DNA of 64,000 nucleotides, from assembly GCA_002839445.1 (NCBI GenBank), contig PGYB01000014.1:1-64000 (forward strand), written 5' to 3'. The notes below the pieces were generated by a model that had not been told where the DNA came from, did not search any database, and worked only from the letters and a program-made list of their open reading frames with translations. Within the stretch, counting starts at the first letter, position 1, and each line of letters begins with the position of its first letter. A program made the position numbers and the translations under genes. This stretch comes from Candidatus Riflebacteria bacterium HGW-Riflebacteria-1 (lineage in GTDB: Bacteria; Muiribacteriota; Ozemobacteria; Ozemobacterales; Ozemobacteraceae). Positions 33,900 through 43,339 of the stretch are shown piece after piece.

Positions 33900-34283
33900 T
33901 TAAGACGATATCAAATTCTTTTTCCCCATCAAGCACTGTCGATACGGTAAGACCTTAAGAGCCAGTTCCGCGATATGAGCCAGATCAACGATAGTCACTC
34001 CGTATTTGGCCAGTTCATGGCGAATTGGATTGATGCAGATCTGAGAGATATCTACCTGCTGTTCGACGCCAACGTCAACGAGACCGGGCACATTCTTGAT
34101 CGCATTATAGATTTGATCGTTGATGGTGCGAAGCTGATAGAATTCGGGACCGTAGTTCTTGATGGCAATCACAACAGATTCTTCGATATCGGCAATCGAC
34201 TTTATTCTGCCCATGCCGCGAATCAGATAGTCCTGACCACTGTTTTTCATGATACCGGCAGAAATTTTTTCGTTCATTTTCAT
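33900..34283 (-). pseudogene. RND heavy-metal efflux pump (CusA/CzcA) remnant with internal deletion
   Basis: A 127-aa frame made of two separate parts of a CusA/CzcA pump. The first, SGQDYLIRGMGRIKSIADIE, matches the N-terminal docking domain; the second, VPGLVDVGVEQQVDISQICI then NPIRHELAKYGVTIVDL, matches the C-terminal half of a pump of about 1,000 residues. The several hundred residues between are missing, as are all membrane helices. It cannot pump. No complete RND system is nearby. Confidence 0.75.
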
Positions 34284-34325
34284 CGCGGCTTCGGTTACTT
34301 CAGAAAGGCTGACAGAAAGAGATTT

Positions 34326-34354
34326 TTGACAAAATCGCCGGGCTGCTCTAAGCT
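34326..34354 (+). promoter_or_regulatory. Candidate promoter of the SpoIIE phosphatase operon
   Basis: A perfect TTGACA (34326-34331) followed after 17 bases by a weak TAAGCT (34349-34354). The poor -10 could indicate regulated expression. Confidence 0.45.
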
Positions 34355-34411
34355 GATGAGGTCAGCCGGTAAGGCTGGCGGACTCTGAAACGACCTTTTA
34401 CGGGAATTTTG

Positions 34412-37246
34412 ATGAAATCCTTTTTTGCCAGGCTGCTGGTGGTGTTCATATTTGGCCTGTTGCCGACTGTTTCGCTTTATCTGGCTGCTGATCGCCTGTT
34501 GGAACAGCAGAAGCAATCTCGTTTCGAGGCATTGACGACCAGCTTGCGACAGCAACTGGTAAGAACGGCAGACGCCAGTTCGGCGAGCAGCTTTTATTTC
34601 AGACTGGTTGAAAGCCTGCTACAACAGATTTCCGGTCAGGATATTTCTCTGGCCGATAAATCGCAATTGATAACAAAAGCGCAGGAAATGTGCGGGGCAG
34701 AGCTGGCTGTTTATCTCTTTGACGAAAAAGGTGTTCTGCTGCCGCTGCCAGAATACTCGCCGCCAAACAGGTTTGTCGTAGGCAAGCTCTGGGATGTCCT
34801 CGCCGAAACGCCAGCATACCAGTCTGGCGACGAGCAGCGCCAGCTTAAACGCATACAGATTCTACTCGGCGCTGAAGCCAGCGCCGGCGTTATCAAAAAT
34901 CATGAAGGGCAGCTGCTCAGCCTCAAAAAGAAGAAAGCTGCCGGTTTCTTTTACTGGCAAAGGTGGTCGCCGCAAAGCCTTTCTGGAGTAGCAATCATTG
35001 TTTTTCCGCTATTGCGGCAGCAGCAGATTCTTGAGCGGCTTTATGGCCATGTTGCTGATAACCAGCTTCAGCTGGCGTTCTGGAGCCACGAAAGCACTGA
35101 CCCTCTTTTTTCAAGAGGAAGACGCGATGACTACAACTATCTGCGCGGCAAAGTCGAAAAAAGCTCGGTCGAATATCTGGTAGAAGCTGGCCGGATCTGG
35201 TTGGCACTCAATACTGCTACGGGTGTTTTTCTTGGCTCTGTGCCTGCTTCCGGACTGCATGACTATCATGGCGGCGGAATGCTGAATCTGCTGCTGGCGA
35301 TAATTTTGACCGGTCTGGCGATCATGTTGTTCAACAGTTCTTTCGATCTGCGAAAAGTATATCTGCGCACAGGAAGCAAGCTGCTGGCTTTGCTGCTGGT
35401 GGCCATGGCAATTCCGACTGCCGGCCTGCTGCTGACCGGCGTGACGGCGATTTCTACCCACGAAAAAGTTTTGTGGTCAAGACTCGAAAAAGAGAAAGTT
35501 ACTCGATTGTCAGCCATTGAAGATGACTTTGCTGAAGAAGAACGTGGTTTTGGTCTCCACTGTGATTCTCTGCTCAGGCTCGTTCGCGATAATTACTCAT
35601 TGGCAGGCTATGCAAAGCAGGCCGAAGGAATGATCGCTTCAGGGCAGGCGATCAGAGTCGACCTGCTCGCGCTGGATGGCGAGCCAATAAGTGTATTGAG
35701 CGCGGGGAGCTGGTTCGAAGGACTTGAGAAATCAATCGACGCCTATGGCAGATATCTCATCGAGAAGCGCCTGCAGCAAAGGGCTGCGCTTGAGAAGATT
35801 ACGATAAAACGCAAACCTGATGCCGTGTTAAATGATGCTTTTGCCAGCTCTGACTTTGGTTTCGCGCAGATAACCGAATCGCCCGGGCAGGTTCACAATG
35901 TCAGGTTCGGCATGAACGAACTGCTCTGGTACTGGAACATGGTCGATGTTCCGGGGCATCCGGCCGCGATACTGAGCATGTTTCAGGCAAAGAATATTGC
36001 CCGCGAAAATTATCTGCGCAAAGTCCTTAAACAGAGCGAGGGCGGCGGTGAGGCGTTCGCGGTATTTAATTCAAATAAGCAGAGCTGGCTTGACAAGCTT
36101 TCGGGAGAAACAGCCCAGCGCGACGAACTGATGCGAGCTGCTGTTTTGACCGACAAGCCTGAGTTGCGCATGATAAGCAGCAACAAACAGCGCTGGCTGG
36201 CTCTGGCATACCCGGGCAAAGTGCTGGCGCCATACTGCCTGATGACCCTGACTGATGAGCGCGTGGTGCGCGCGCGCGTCGAAGCGCTGTACCGACTGCT
36301 GGCCGTGGGGGTGATTGTAATTCTGGCCGTGGCCCTGTTGATTGCAAAAATGCTGACGGAAGCTTTTCTCAAGCCGGTAATGGAGCTTGATCGCGGCATG
36401 ATGCTGGTGCAGCAACGTGACCCCGCTGCAAAAGTGAATATTGACGCTGGCGACGAATTCGGTGAGCTTGGGCAGGCATTTAACCAGATGGTCGACGAGT
36501 TCAACGAAATGCAACTGGCCAGATCGGTTCAGGAAGCCCTTTTCCCCCAGGAGAAACTTGAAATTCCCGGGTTTGACACTGCCATGTTTAATCTGCCGGC
36601 AACAGATCTCGGCGGCGATTACTGCGATCACATCAGGCTCGACGCCAGGCGTTGCCTTTTTCTGATCGGTGATGTCAGCGGACACGGCACACCAGCTGCT
36701 TTGTGTATGGCGATGGTCAAGGCGGCCGTTTTTAAAGCCTGTCGTGACGGTGTTGATTTTCTTGAACTGCCTGGCAAAATTTCTGCTCTGCTATTAAGAA
36801 CTCTCAGCAGAAAGCGAATGATGACCATGCTGTTCATGCTGCTTGACACGACAGACAGTACTTTGCATGTGCTGAATGCCGGTCATAACTGGCCAATTAT
36901 CATAAGAGGCGACGGCAGTACCGAAGAGATTGAGCTGTGCGGAATGCCTCTCGGGGTGCGCGAATCAAAAAGAAAGCCTGAACACCGGGTTCTGCAGCTG
37001 AAGCCGGGTGACACCCTGTTTTCTTATACCGACGCGCTGATCGAGTGCCAGTCGCCAGATGGTGCTGTCTATGGCCATGACAATTTGTATGTTGAGCTCA
37101 GCAGAGTTGCCGGTCAGTCGCCTGCCGCGATAGTCAGCCGCATGAAAACAGTGTGGAGCGCTTTTCTTGGCGGTGGCGTGCAGGAGGATGATCTGACCAT
37201 GCTGGTTATCAGCAACATCACAAAGGAAACAACAGATGCTGCCTGA
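34412..37246 (+). CDS. Membrane SpoIIE/PP2C-type serine phosphatase with HAMP
   Basis: About 944 aa. N-terminal membrane segment, a periplasmic domain to about 285, two closely spaced helices (290-310, 322-345), a second extracytoplasmic domain, a helix at 627-650, HAMP linker 650-705, and a SpoIIE/PP2C domain with the metal-binding aspartates in DLGGDYCDHI (about 731) and LIGDVSGHGTPAALCMAM (about 751), plus NAGHNWPIII and QEDDLTMLVI. It probably dephosphorylates an anti-sigma antagonist or similar protein in response to an extracytoplasmic signal. ATG 34412 is preferred over a TTG one codon earlier. Confidence 0.9.
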   Translation: MKSFFARLLVVFIFGLLPTVSLYLAADRLLEQQKQSRFEALTTSLRQQLVRTADASSASSFYFRLVESLLQQISGQDISLADKSQLITKAQEMCGAELAVYLFDEKGVLLPLPEYSPPNRFVVGKLWDVLAETPAYQSGDEQRQLKRIQILLGAEASAGVIKNHEGQLLSLKKKKAAGFFYWQRWSPQSLSGVAIIVFPLLRQQQILERLYGHVADNQLQLAFWSHESTDPLFSRGRRDDYNYLRGKVEKSSVEYLVEAGRIWLALNTATGVFLGSVPASGLHDYHGGGMLNLLLAIILTGLAIMLFNSSFDLRKVYLRTGSKLLALLLVAMAIPTAGLLLTGVTAISTHEKVLWSRLEKEKVTRLSAIEDDFAEEERGFGLHCDSLLRLVRDNYSLAGYAKQAEGMIASGQAIRVDLLALDGEPISVLSAGSWFEGLEKSIDAYGRYLIEKRLQQRAALEKITIKRKPDAVLNDAFASSDFGFAQITESPGQVHNVRFGMNELLWYWNMVDVPGHPAAILSMFQAKNIARENYLRKVLKQSEGGGEAFAVFNSNKQSWLDKLSGETAQRDELMRAAVLTDKPELRMISSNKQRWLALAYPGKVLAPYCLMTLTDERVVRARVEALYRLLAVGVIVILAVALLIAKMLTEAFLKPVMELDRGMMLVQQRDPAAKVNIDAGDEFGELGQAFNQMVDEFNEMQLARSVQEALFPQEKLEIPGFDTAMFNLPATDLGGDYCDHIRLDARRCLFLIGDVSGHGTPAALCMAMVKAAVFKACRDGVDFLELPGKISALLLRTLSRKRMMTMLFMLLDTTDSTLHVLNAGHNWPIIIRGDGSTEEIELCGMPLGVRESKRKPEHRVLQLKPGDTLFSYTDALIECQSPDGAVYGHDNLYVELSRVAGQSPAAIVSRMKTVWSAFLGGGVQEDDLTMLVISNITKETTDAA

Positions 37247-40034
37247 AAACCATAAACCCGGATCACGCAGCATTTTTTCGGTCATCACCGGACTGATTCT
37301 ACTTCTGTTTCTGCCGGTTTCGGCGATCTGGCTGCTGGGAAGTGCGATAATTGATCAAAGCACTGCCAATCAGCGGGCCGCGAGCGAACAGGCGCTTGCC
37401 CGGCGTGCCGAATCGATAAGTGAGCATCTTGATCCGGAGATATTTTTTGCTGCGCATTTTAACCGGCTCTATGACGAACTTTATGATGGCCGTGCCATTG
37501 ACGCAAAAAGGCTGGGGCAGCTCGTGGCAAGTTACAGCGCGCGGCAGCTTGGCTTTTTCCCTGCCGTGTTTGTAAATGAGAAGCTGATAACGCCGGTCGA
37601 GCTTCTTGGCGGCCAGGAGAAGGCGCTGGTAGATGCCTGGGAAGTCGCCCATGACATATCGCGCAAGTCGTATGACACCTCTACCAGGAGTCTCAGACCT
37701 CTCTTTGGTGCTGCTTATTCGCGCGAACTGCTGCATCGCCATGAGGGTCGCGTCATGACTTTCAGCGGGTTCAAGGGCGTCGGCTACATTTTTTATAAAA
37801 AGAGCCCGGAACATCGCAATATCCGGCAAGAAGGCAGTCGTGACGGTGTATTTATTGTTGTGTGGTCTTTGCCGCGAATCGAAGACCTCAAGAATTTTCT
37901 GCCGGCAGAGCTTACCGCAGGCATCAGAATGGCAATTCAGGAACAGGCTGCCGTCTCGCAGGAGCCTGGCCGCAACTTCCAGTTCGTCAGAAAGCGGATT
38001 GGCGAGCGTTTTCTGCTGGTCTGGAAAGAGTTTGACGGGCTCGACCCGCATTTTGCGCGCACGCTGCTCAAGGTCTTTCTCCTCTTTCTGGTGATGATTA
38101 TGAGTATGCTGGCAAAATACAGCAGCCTGCTGAGAGGGTTGCGCACGTTGTCGATACGCATGAAGCTTGTTGGTCTCATTCTTTACGCGGTGGCGCTGCC
38201 ATTGTCGGGGCTGCTTTATTTTGGCTGGAAATATGTTGCAGAACGCCGCGAACTGCTGCTGCAAGACGCGTATATTGCCTGTCACAGCAGTATGAATGAC
38301 TTTGAGAACAGCTTTGAAAAAGAAAAGGCGAGTATGCTGAAGCTTTTCAGGTCATTCAGAACTCTACCAGGCATGCAAACAGACCCGGGCAGCCTGTTTG
38401 AGAAGTTTCGCGCGCTTGATGCCGAAAGAATTATAAACTGGGTCGAAGTGCGCGACATCGAGGCAAGTGTGCTGATGACGACTCAGCGCAAGGAAACCGC
38501 TCAAGAGATTGGCCTGATCGGCAAGGCAATCGCTCGCCTTGGCATCAATAACTTTCTAGGCCATCGTCTTGCCGGCAAAGCACTGACAATCAATGCCCAG
38601 GAAGTGCTGGTTCAGGAATTTCTCGAAGGCCCCTTTGGCGGCTGGGCGAGAATTTTTGAGAGCCCTGACGAGCTGCATCAGGTGTCGTTTGGCGGCTTTG
38701 AAATTTTCTGGTATTGGGATGTTTTTGCTGATCCTGCCGCGAAGCCAGCCTTTATAGTTGTTGATCAAAATGTGCGCTGGGCAGTTAGAAATTACCTGAC
38801 AGAAAATATTAAAGGTAGAATTTCGTTGGGAGGCGGCGCCATTCGCCTGCTCGCGTGGTCGACTGTCTATTCTGAATTTTTGCCAGAAGACACCCCGTCT
38901 GCGCACGAATTGATGAATTTTACCCGGCAGGTAATGCGCAGCAACAGCCCGCAAAGCAGCATTATCCGCTGGAATAATGCTGACTGGGTGGCGGCCGGGG
39001 CACCTGGCAAAAAACTTGTCGATAACGTTCTGCTCAGCCTGTACCCGCTCGAAGAAGTCGAGCGCGAGATTGCCGGCATCAGATCTGACCTGACCTGGGG
39101 CGTTTTATTTGCCCTGGTTCTCGCTTTGCTCGTTGGTTCGCTGTTTTCACACACTATAATCAGGCCGGTAGCGAACCTGATCACTGGCGTGCAGGCCCTC
39201 AAGCGCCGCGATACCAGCTGCCATCTCGAAATTATGCAGAATGACGAACTCGGCCGCCTGTCGGCAACCTTTAACGCAACCCGCGAGACTCTCGCCGACC
39301 TTCTCTCTGCCAAAGCCATTCAGGCACAGCTTATTCCCGAAAAAGCGCCTGAGATGCCGGGTTACGCTGCTGACCTCGTGTATGTTCCCACCGCTGATCT
39401 TGGCGGCGATTACTGTGACATTATATCTCTGGGAAATGGCCGATGGTTGCTGGTAATAGGCGATGTTACCGGGCATGGTGTCAGTTCGGCCATAGTGACC
39501 ACCATGGTTAAGGCTGTTGTCTCTGATTATGCCATGAACAGCAGCTTATCGCTGCACGATATGCTGGTCTGCATCAATGAGCTTCTTTTCAGCCAGTTTA
39601 AACGCAAGAAATGCATGACCTTGTTTGCCGCCCTGCTTGACGCTGATACGGGAATGCTCTCCTGTGTTAACGCCGGTCACCCGCTGCCGATGCACTTTTC
39701 CGCCGCTATCCGGCAACCGTTTCCGCAGCTGAATCATCCGCCGCTCGGCTTCAGCATACGCAGCCAGAAATTTCCTGAGGCAGCTGTCAGAATGGCTCCT
39801 GGAGACAGTCTTGTTCTCTTTACCGATATCTTGATCGAAACGCCAGACGAATCTGGTAAGCCTTATGGCTCTGCCGGTCTCGCAAGATTGTGCGAACAAT
39901 ACCAGCATCTGCCGCCCGACAAAATGCGCGCACAATTGCTGCAGGCTTTGCGACATCGCCATGATACAGAGCTTGCCGACGACCTGACACTGATAATCAT
40001 CAAACGTAATCTCAGCAGTGAGGAAACAACATGA
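37236..40034 (+). CDS. Second membrane SpoIIE/PP2C-type phosphatase with HAMP
   Basis: A 932-aa paralogue with the same plan: helix near 17-40, helices at about 277-295 and 308-333, helix at 618-642, HAMP to 695, and a PP2C domain (DLGGDYCDIISL, VIGDVTGHGVSSAIVTTMVK, NAGHPLPM, LADDLTLIII). It overlaps the first gene by 11 bases, with AAAGGA as ribosome site. Sequence divergence of the sensor domains suggests different inputs feeding a common type of output. No anti-sigma factor gene is adjacent. Confidence 0.9.
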   Translation: MLPENHKPGSRSIFSVITGLILLLFLPVSAIWLLGSAIIDQSTANQRAASEQALARRAESISEHLDPEIFFAAHFNRLYDELYDGRAIDAKRLGQLVASYSARQLGFFPAVFVNEKLITPVELLGGQEKALVDAWEVAHDISRKSYDTSTRSLRPLFGAAYSRELLHRHEGRVMTFSGFKGVGYIFYKKSPEHRNIRQEGSRDGVFIVVWSLPRIEDLKNFLPAELTAGIRMAIQEQAAVSQEPGRNFQFVRKRIGERFLLVWKEFDGLDPHFARTLLKVFLLFLVMIMSMLAKYSSLLRGLRTLSIRMKLVGLILYAVALPLSGLLYFGWKYVAERRELLLQDAYIACHSSMNDFENSFEKEKASMLKLFRSFRTLPGMQTDPGSLFEKFRALDAERIINWVEVRDIEASVLMTTQRKETAQEIGLIGKAIARLGINNFLGHRLAGKALTINAQEVLVQEFLEGPFGGWARIFESPDELHQVSFGGFEIFWYWDVFADPAAKPAFIVVDQNVRWAVRNYLTENIKGRISLGGGAIRLLAWSTVYSEFLPEDTPSAHELMNFTRQVMRSNSPQSSIIRWNNADWVAAGAPGKKLVDNVLLSLYPLEEVEREIAGIRSDLTWGVLFALVLALLVGSLFSHTIIRPVANLITGVQALKRRDTSCHLEIMQNDELGRLSATFNATRETLADLLSAKAIQAQLIPEKAPEMPGYAADLVYVPTADLGGDYCDIISLGNGRWLLVIGDVTGHGVSSAIVTTMVKAVVSDYAMNSSLSLHDMLVCINELLFSQFKRKKCMTLFAALLDADTGMLSCVNAGHPLPMHFSAAIRQPFPQLNHPPLGFSIRSQKFPEAAVRMAPGDSLVLFTDILIETPDESGKPYGSAGLARLCEQYQHLPPDKMRAQLLQALRHRHDTELADDLTLIIIKRNLSSEETT

Positions 40035-40411
40035 AAATGAATTTTATTCTGTATGTCGCTGATCAACAGCTCAGCACCGACTTTTACACGGCTGTGTTTA
40101 AACGGTTGCCGGATTTAAACGTGCCGGGAATGACTGAATTCAGATTGTCAGAACAGTGTGTTCTCGGCCTTATGCCTGAAGCCGGAATAAAGCGCCTGCT
40201 GGGTGATCTTTTGCCAGATCCGGCAACCGCGCGCGGTGTTCCGCGCAGCGAAGTGTATTTGACGGTAGACGACCCTGCTGCCTGGCACCAGCGGGCTATT
40301 GCCAATGGTGCGCGTGAGCTCAGCCCCCTGATGCTAAGAAACTGGGGCGATGAAGTCGCCTACAGCCTAGATCCCGATGGCCACGTGCTGTGTTTCGCTG
40401 CCCCGAGGTAA
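40031..40411 (+). CDS. VOC (glyoxalase/bleomycin-resistance fold) protein
   Basis: A 126-aa protein with the VOC beta-alpha-beta-beta-beta pattern: NFILYVADQQLSTDFYTAVF at the start, VYLTVDDPAAWHQRAIANGA in the second module, and the closing EVAYSLDPDGHVLCFA. The family binds metals or small molecules (dioxygenases, resistance and isomerase proteins); the substrate is not apparent. It overlaps the second phosphatase gene by ATGA, so it is co-transcribed with the phosphatase pair. Confidence 0.85.
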   Translation: MKMNFILYVADQQLSTDFYTAVFKRLPDLNVPGMTEFRLSEQCVLGLMPEAGIKRLLGDLLPDPATARGVPRSEVYLTVDDPAAWHQRAIANGARELSPLMLRNWGDEVAYSLDPDGHVLCFAAPR

Positions 40412-40443
40412 TTCGGGTATTCTCGGGTATCCGTTTAAATTGC

Positions 40444-40449
40444 TATAAT
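40444..40449 (+). promoter_or_regulatory. Extended -10 element
   Basis: TGC directly before TATAAT (40444-40449), about 29 bases upstream of ATG 40478. The -35 region is weak. Confidence 0.45.
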
Positions 40450-40477
40450 AGATGTAGGATACTGCAGTGAGAGGTCT

Positions 40478-42325
40478 ATGAGTAAACACAGGCTGATAAA
40501 CGGCAACTACATTTTTGTTCAGGCCTATAATCTTTATTGCAAGGCTAAGAAGGCCGAGCAGCATGATTACATACGGGCTTTAAATCTTTATCGGCAGTCG
40601 CTTGCGCTTATTGATTCTATTCTTGAGCGATTTCCCGCCTCTGCTCTTGCCCTGAGAATTGCACAAAGAAAGTTCAGGATCGGGCAAAGCACTTATGCCG
40701 GTGTCTTGAAAAAAGTTGCCAAGCTGAAAGAATGTGCCTGGCGCCAGGAACTGCTTGAGATCCTGCTTGACTGCGCCCGCAACATCAGTCGTGGGCGAAT
40801 CCGTTGCGAAAAACTTGCCGATCTCGCAAAACTGTTTATGCTGAACAACCAGAAGGATAGGGCAGTCGCAGTTGTCAGCGAGGCTGCCGAGATGGCCGAA
40901 TACATCGAAGATGCCGCAACGCGCAATCATGTTCTCAGTTTTCTGGCGGTAAAATACGCTGATATTGGCGAGTATGAGCGCGCGCTGACCTTGTCGGCAT
41001 TCTTCTCAGACAAGATGGATCAGATCAGACTGCTGACCAGCCTTGGCGTGATGTATTACGAAAAAAAAATGCGCGATCGCGCCCGGCAGCTGTTTATAAG
41101 CGTAATCGATATCCTTGAAAATACCCCCGAGAAAGAAATCCGCTTAACCGGCACTGCCTGGACTGCTTACAAGCTCGCTGAAAGCGGTGAATATTACTGG
41201 GCATTTGAAGTAGCTGAAACAATCGAAGACCAGGAGAGCCGACTGGCAGTGATGCATCAGGTCGTTGAGCACTTGATTGGCTCTGGCAAGTATGTCAATA
41301 TCAGTGAAATCGCGAGAAAAATAGATAATCCAGCCATTCAGGCCGAATTGTCGGTGAGCCTGGTAATCAAGCACTCAGCGGACGGTTTTTTTTCGCAGGC
41401 GCGCGAAGCTGCGGCCAGTATTTCCATACCGTTTCTCAGGGCCCGGGCGTTGCTTGCCATTGCCGCCGAGCACAAAGACCGCTCGGTAACAGCGGTTGCC
41501 TGCGAACTGATAAATGACGCGCTGAAGCAGGTCGACCAGATTGTTGCCATTCCCGAAAAAATACTGGTCCTGACGCAATCTGCAGCGGCGCTTTACAAAT
41601 TGAGACAGGAAGCCAGCGTACAGGATTCAATGAAAAGGGCTTTCAACCTGCTGTCGACTCTTACCAACGCGCAGCAGCGTTCCGAATATGTGATTTTTCT
41701 GTTGAAAAACTGTCTCGAGTTTGGGCAGCTGGAGATGGCAAATGAGATGCTCAACCAGATTTCCGATACTGCTGCCAAAAACCTTGCCATAATTGAAGTG
41801 GCGGCCCGGCACGCGTTGCTTGATAATTTCGCGCTGGCTCGCCAGCTGGCCACCTCAATTAAAGACCCGCTGTGCCGGTTTCAGGGCTATCTGAGAATTG
41901 TGGCTGCCAATCCCGAGAACCGCAATTATCGCGACAAGTTGCAGTTATTGAACGAAGTTGCCGCGGCGCAGGGATTGCCATTAGAAGCAACTGACCAGGT
42001 TCTTGCTGAGTGCACTATCTTGCTGGCAAAGGCAGAGAGGTTTCATAGCGCTTTACAATTGCAGGAAAAGATCTCAGAAGGCAGTCGTGACGAGCTTCTC
42101 TGGCGGCTGGCCGTGATCAAGTTCAACAGCGACCAGCTTGAAGAGGGAGTCGAAGTCATCAGGCTGATAAAAGACCCTGATCGTCGAATTGCCAGAATGA
42201 TTGAGCTTGGCGTTGCCATATTTAACGGTGAATACCCGAATGCAACTTTTACCGCCGGTGATTTTATGCCGGTTGCGTTCTCATTCTGGCTGGACGAGAA
42301 AGAAAAGCTGGAAGCTGCACAGTAA
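40478..42325 (+). CDS. TPR-like repeat protein
   Basis: A 615-aa cytosolic protein made of helix pairs with TPR-like spacing, for example EKLADLAKLFMLNNQKDRAV, LSFLAVKYADIGEYERALTL and WTAYKLAESGEYYWAFEVAE. There is a recurring A/S-x-x-Y/I-D/G-x-x-ALxLA pattern, but the repeats diverge from the TPR consensus. No catalytic motif. Likely a protein-interaction scaffold. GAGAGG ribosome site and its own promoter; convergent with the pseudopilin operon. Confidence 0.75.
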   Translation: MSKHRLINGNYIFVQAYNLYCKAKKAEQHDYIRALNLYRQSLALIDSILERFPASALALRIAQRKFRIGQSTYAGVLKKVAKLKECAWRQELLEILLDCARNISRGRIRCEKLADLAKLFMLNNQKDRAVAVVSEAAEMAEYIEDAATRNHVLSFLAVKYADIGEYERALTLSAFFSDKMDQIRLLTSLGVMYYEKKMRDRARQLFISVIDILENTPEKEIRLTGTAWTAYKLAESGEYYWAFEVAETIEDQESRLAVMHQVVEHLIGSGKYVNISEIARKIDNPAIQAELSVSLVIKHSADGFFSQAREAAASISIPFLRARALLAIAAEHKDRSVTAVACELINDALKQVDQIVAIPEKILVLTQSAAALYKLRQEASVQDSMKRAFNLLSTLTNAQQRSEYVIFLLKNCLEFGQLEMANEMLNQISDTAAKNLAIIEVAARHALLDNFALARQLATSIKDPLCRFQGYLRIVAANPENRNYRDKLQLLNEVAAAQGLPLEATDQVLAECTILLAKAERFHSALQLQEKISEGSRDELLWRLAVIKFNSDQLEEGVEVIRLIKDPDRRIARMIELGVAIFNGEYPNATFTAGDFMPVAFSFWLDEKEKLEAAQ

Positions 42326-42345
42326 AACCGGCGGGTTTCAGGTCG

Positions 42346-42924
42346 CTATGGGGCGGCACTCGACACGGGCAGGTAGTCGTTGATCAGCGCGCGGTTTTCG
42401 GGGAGGCTTTCGAGATAAACAAAGCGTCTGAAACGATGTGGCTCCTTATCTTCAGGAGGAGTGCTGACGCTGAGGGCAACAATGATGCCGGCGGCGTTCT
42501 CTGGCCCGACCTTGACGCGTTTAAAAGCCAGCTTTACGCTGCGGTCTGCGTATAATCTGTGTTCGTCGCCTTCGCTTTCGCGTATCAGACCGCGCTGGTC
42601 TTCGGGTAAGCGATAACTTACCGCGCTGATGCCCGGGTTTGCACTTTTTTCTTCCCAGTAGTGTCTTTCGAGTGCAAGTTCTCCTGCGGCCAGCTGCGAG
42701 TCGTCGGCAACAATTGCGGTGGCCTGTTTGAGGTCCTGCAGCACCTGCTGCAGAATAATGTCGGCGGCGAGCAGGTTGGTCAGATGACTGCTGCCGCTGC
42801 GCGACATCTGCATGGCGCTGACCATCAGGCGACTGACCGCAACGAAAATCAGCGCGGCAATCGCTGCCGAGACTACCGCCTCAATAAGGGTAATACCCGT
42901 TTTTTGCTGGTTATTTCGGCGCAT
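42346..42924 (-). CDS. Type IV pseudopilin (PilW/GspJ-like)
   Basis: A 192-aa protein with a short basic leader and the prepilin cleavage motif TG-ITLIEAVVSAAIAALIF (G/I cut, Glu at +5), followed by a globular domain. Such minor pilins initiate pili or pseudopili of type IV pilus and type II secretion machines. Last gene of the minus-strand operon. No pilB, pilC, pilQ or prepilin peptidase gene lies in the window, so the machine itself is encoded elsewhere. Confidence 0.88.
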   Translation of the reverse strand: MRRNNQQKTGITLIEAVVSAAIAALIFVAVSRLMVSAMQMSRSGSSHLTNLLAADIILQQVLQDLKQATAIVADDSQLAAGELALERHYWEEKSANPGISAVSYRLPEDQRGLIRESEGDEHRLYADRSVKLAFKRVKVGPENAAGIIVALSVSTPPEDKEPHRFRRFVYLESLPENRALINDYLPVSSAAP

Positions 42925-43339
42925 GGATGATTCCTGTCAGTCTTAAACTGCGCTGTTGCTGGTCTGCTGTCCAGCTGACTTCAACGCAGACGGTGCGGTA
43001 ACTAAGTGGCCAGACAGTGCTGTGCGCGGGCGCGAGATTCTCGACGATTAATTTTCGCTGAAAGCGTTCTTCGATGGCTATGGTTTCGCCTTCAACCGTT
43101 ATCGAGGGAACATCGATGCCTTCTTCGCCAGTTGGCTCATACGCATTGAATCCGCTGGCAATAACATAATCATAAAGCTCGGCAGCATACTGCTGGGCGT
43201 AGACTTCGTCACGGGTTTTAATGGTGCCGAGGTTGCTGCGCGAGAAAAACCACATAATCGGCAAAATACCGATTGCCATAATGGTAATCGCGACGATCAG
43301 TTCGACGAAAGAAAAGCCTTTATTGCCGGTTTTGCGCAC
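42911..43339 (-). CDS. Type IV pseudopilin (PilV/GspI-like)
   Basis: A 142-aa protein with leader RKTGNKG, cleavage before FSFVELIVAITIMAIGILPI (Glu at +5), then a small globular domain rich in beta-strands. The conserved T-I-M-A-I-G-I-L-P-I helix is typical of the GspI/PilV group. It overlaps its neighbours by 14 bases and 1 base. Confidence 0.88.
   Translation of the reverse strand: MRKTGNKGFSFVELIVAITIMAIGILPIMWFFSRSNLGTIKTRDEVYAQQYAAELYDYVIASGFNAYEPTGEEGIDVPSITVEGETIAIEERFQRKLIVENLAPAHSTVWPLSYRTVCVEVSWTADQQQRSLRLTGIIHAPK

Noticed and set aside
37299..38285. 328-codon minus-strand frame opposite the second phosphatase
   Set aside because: Antisense shadow; the plus-strand frame has HAMP and PP2C motifs.
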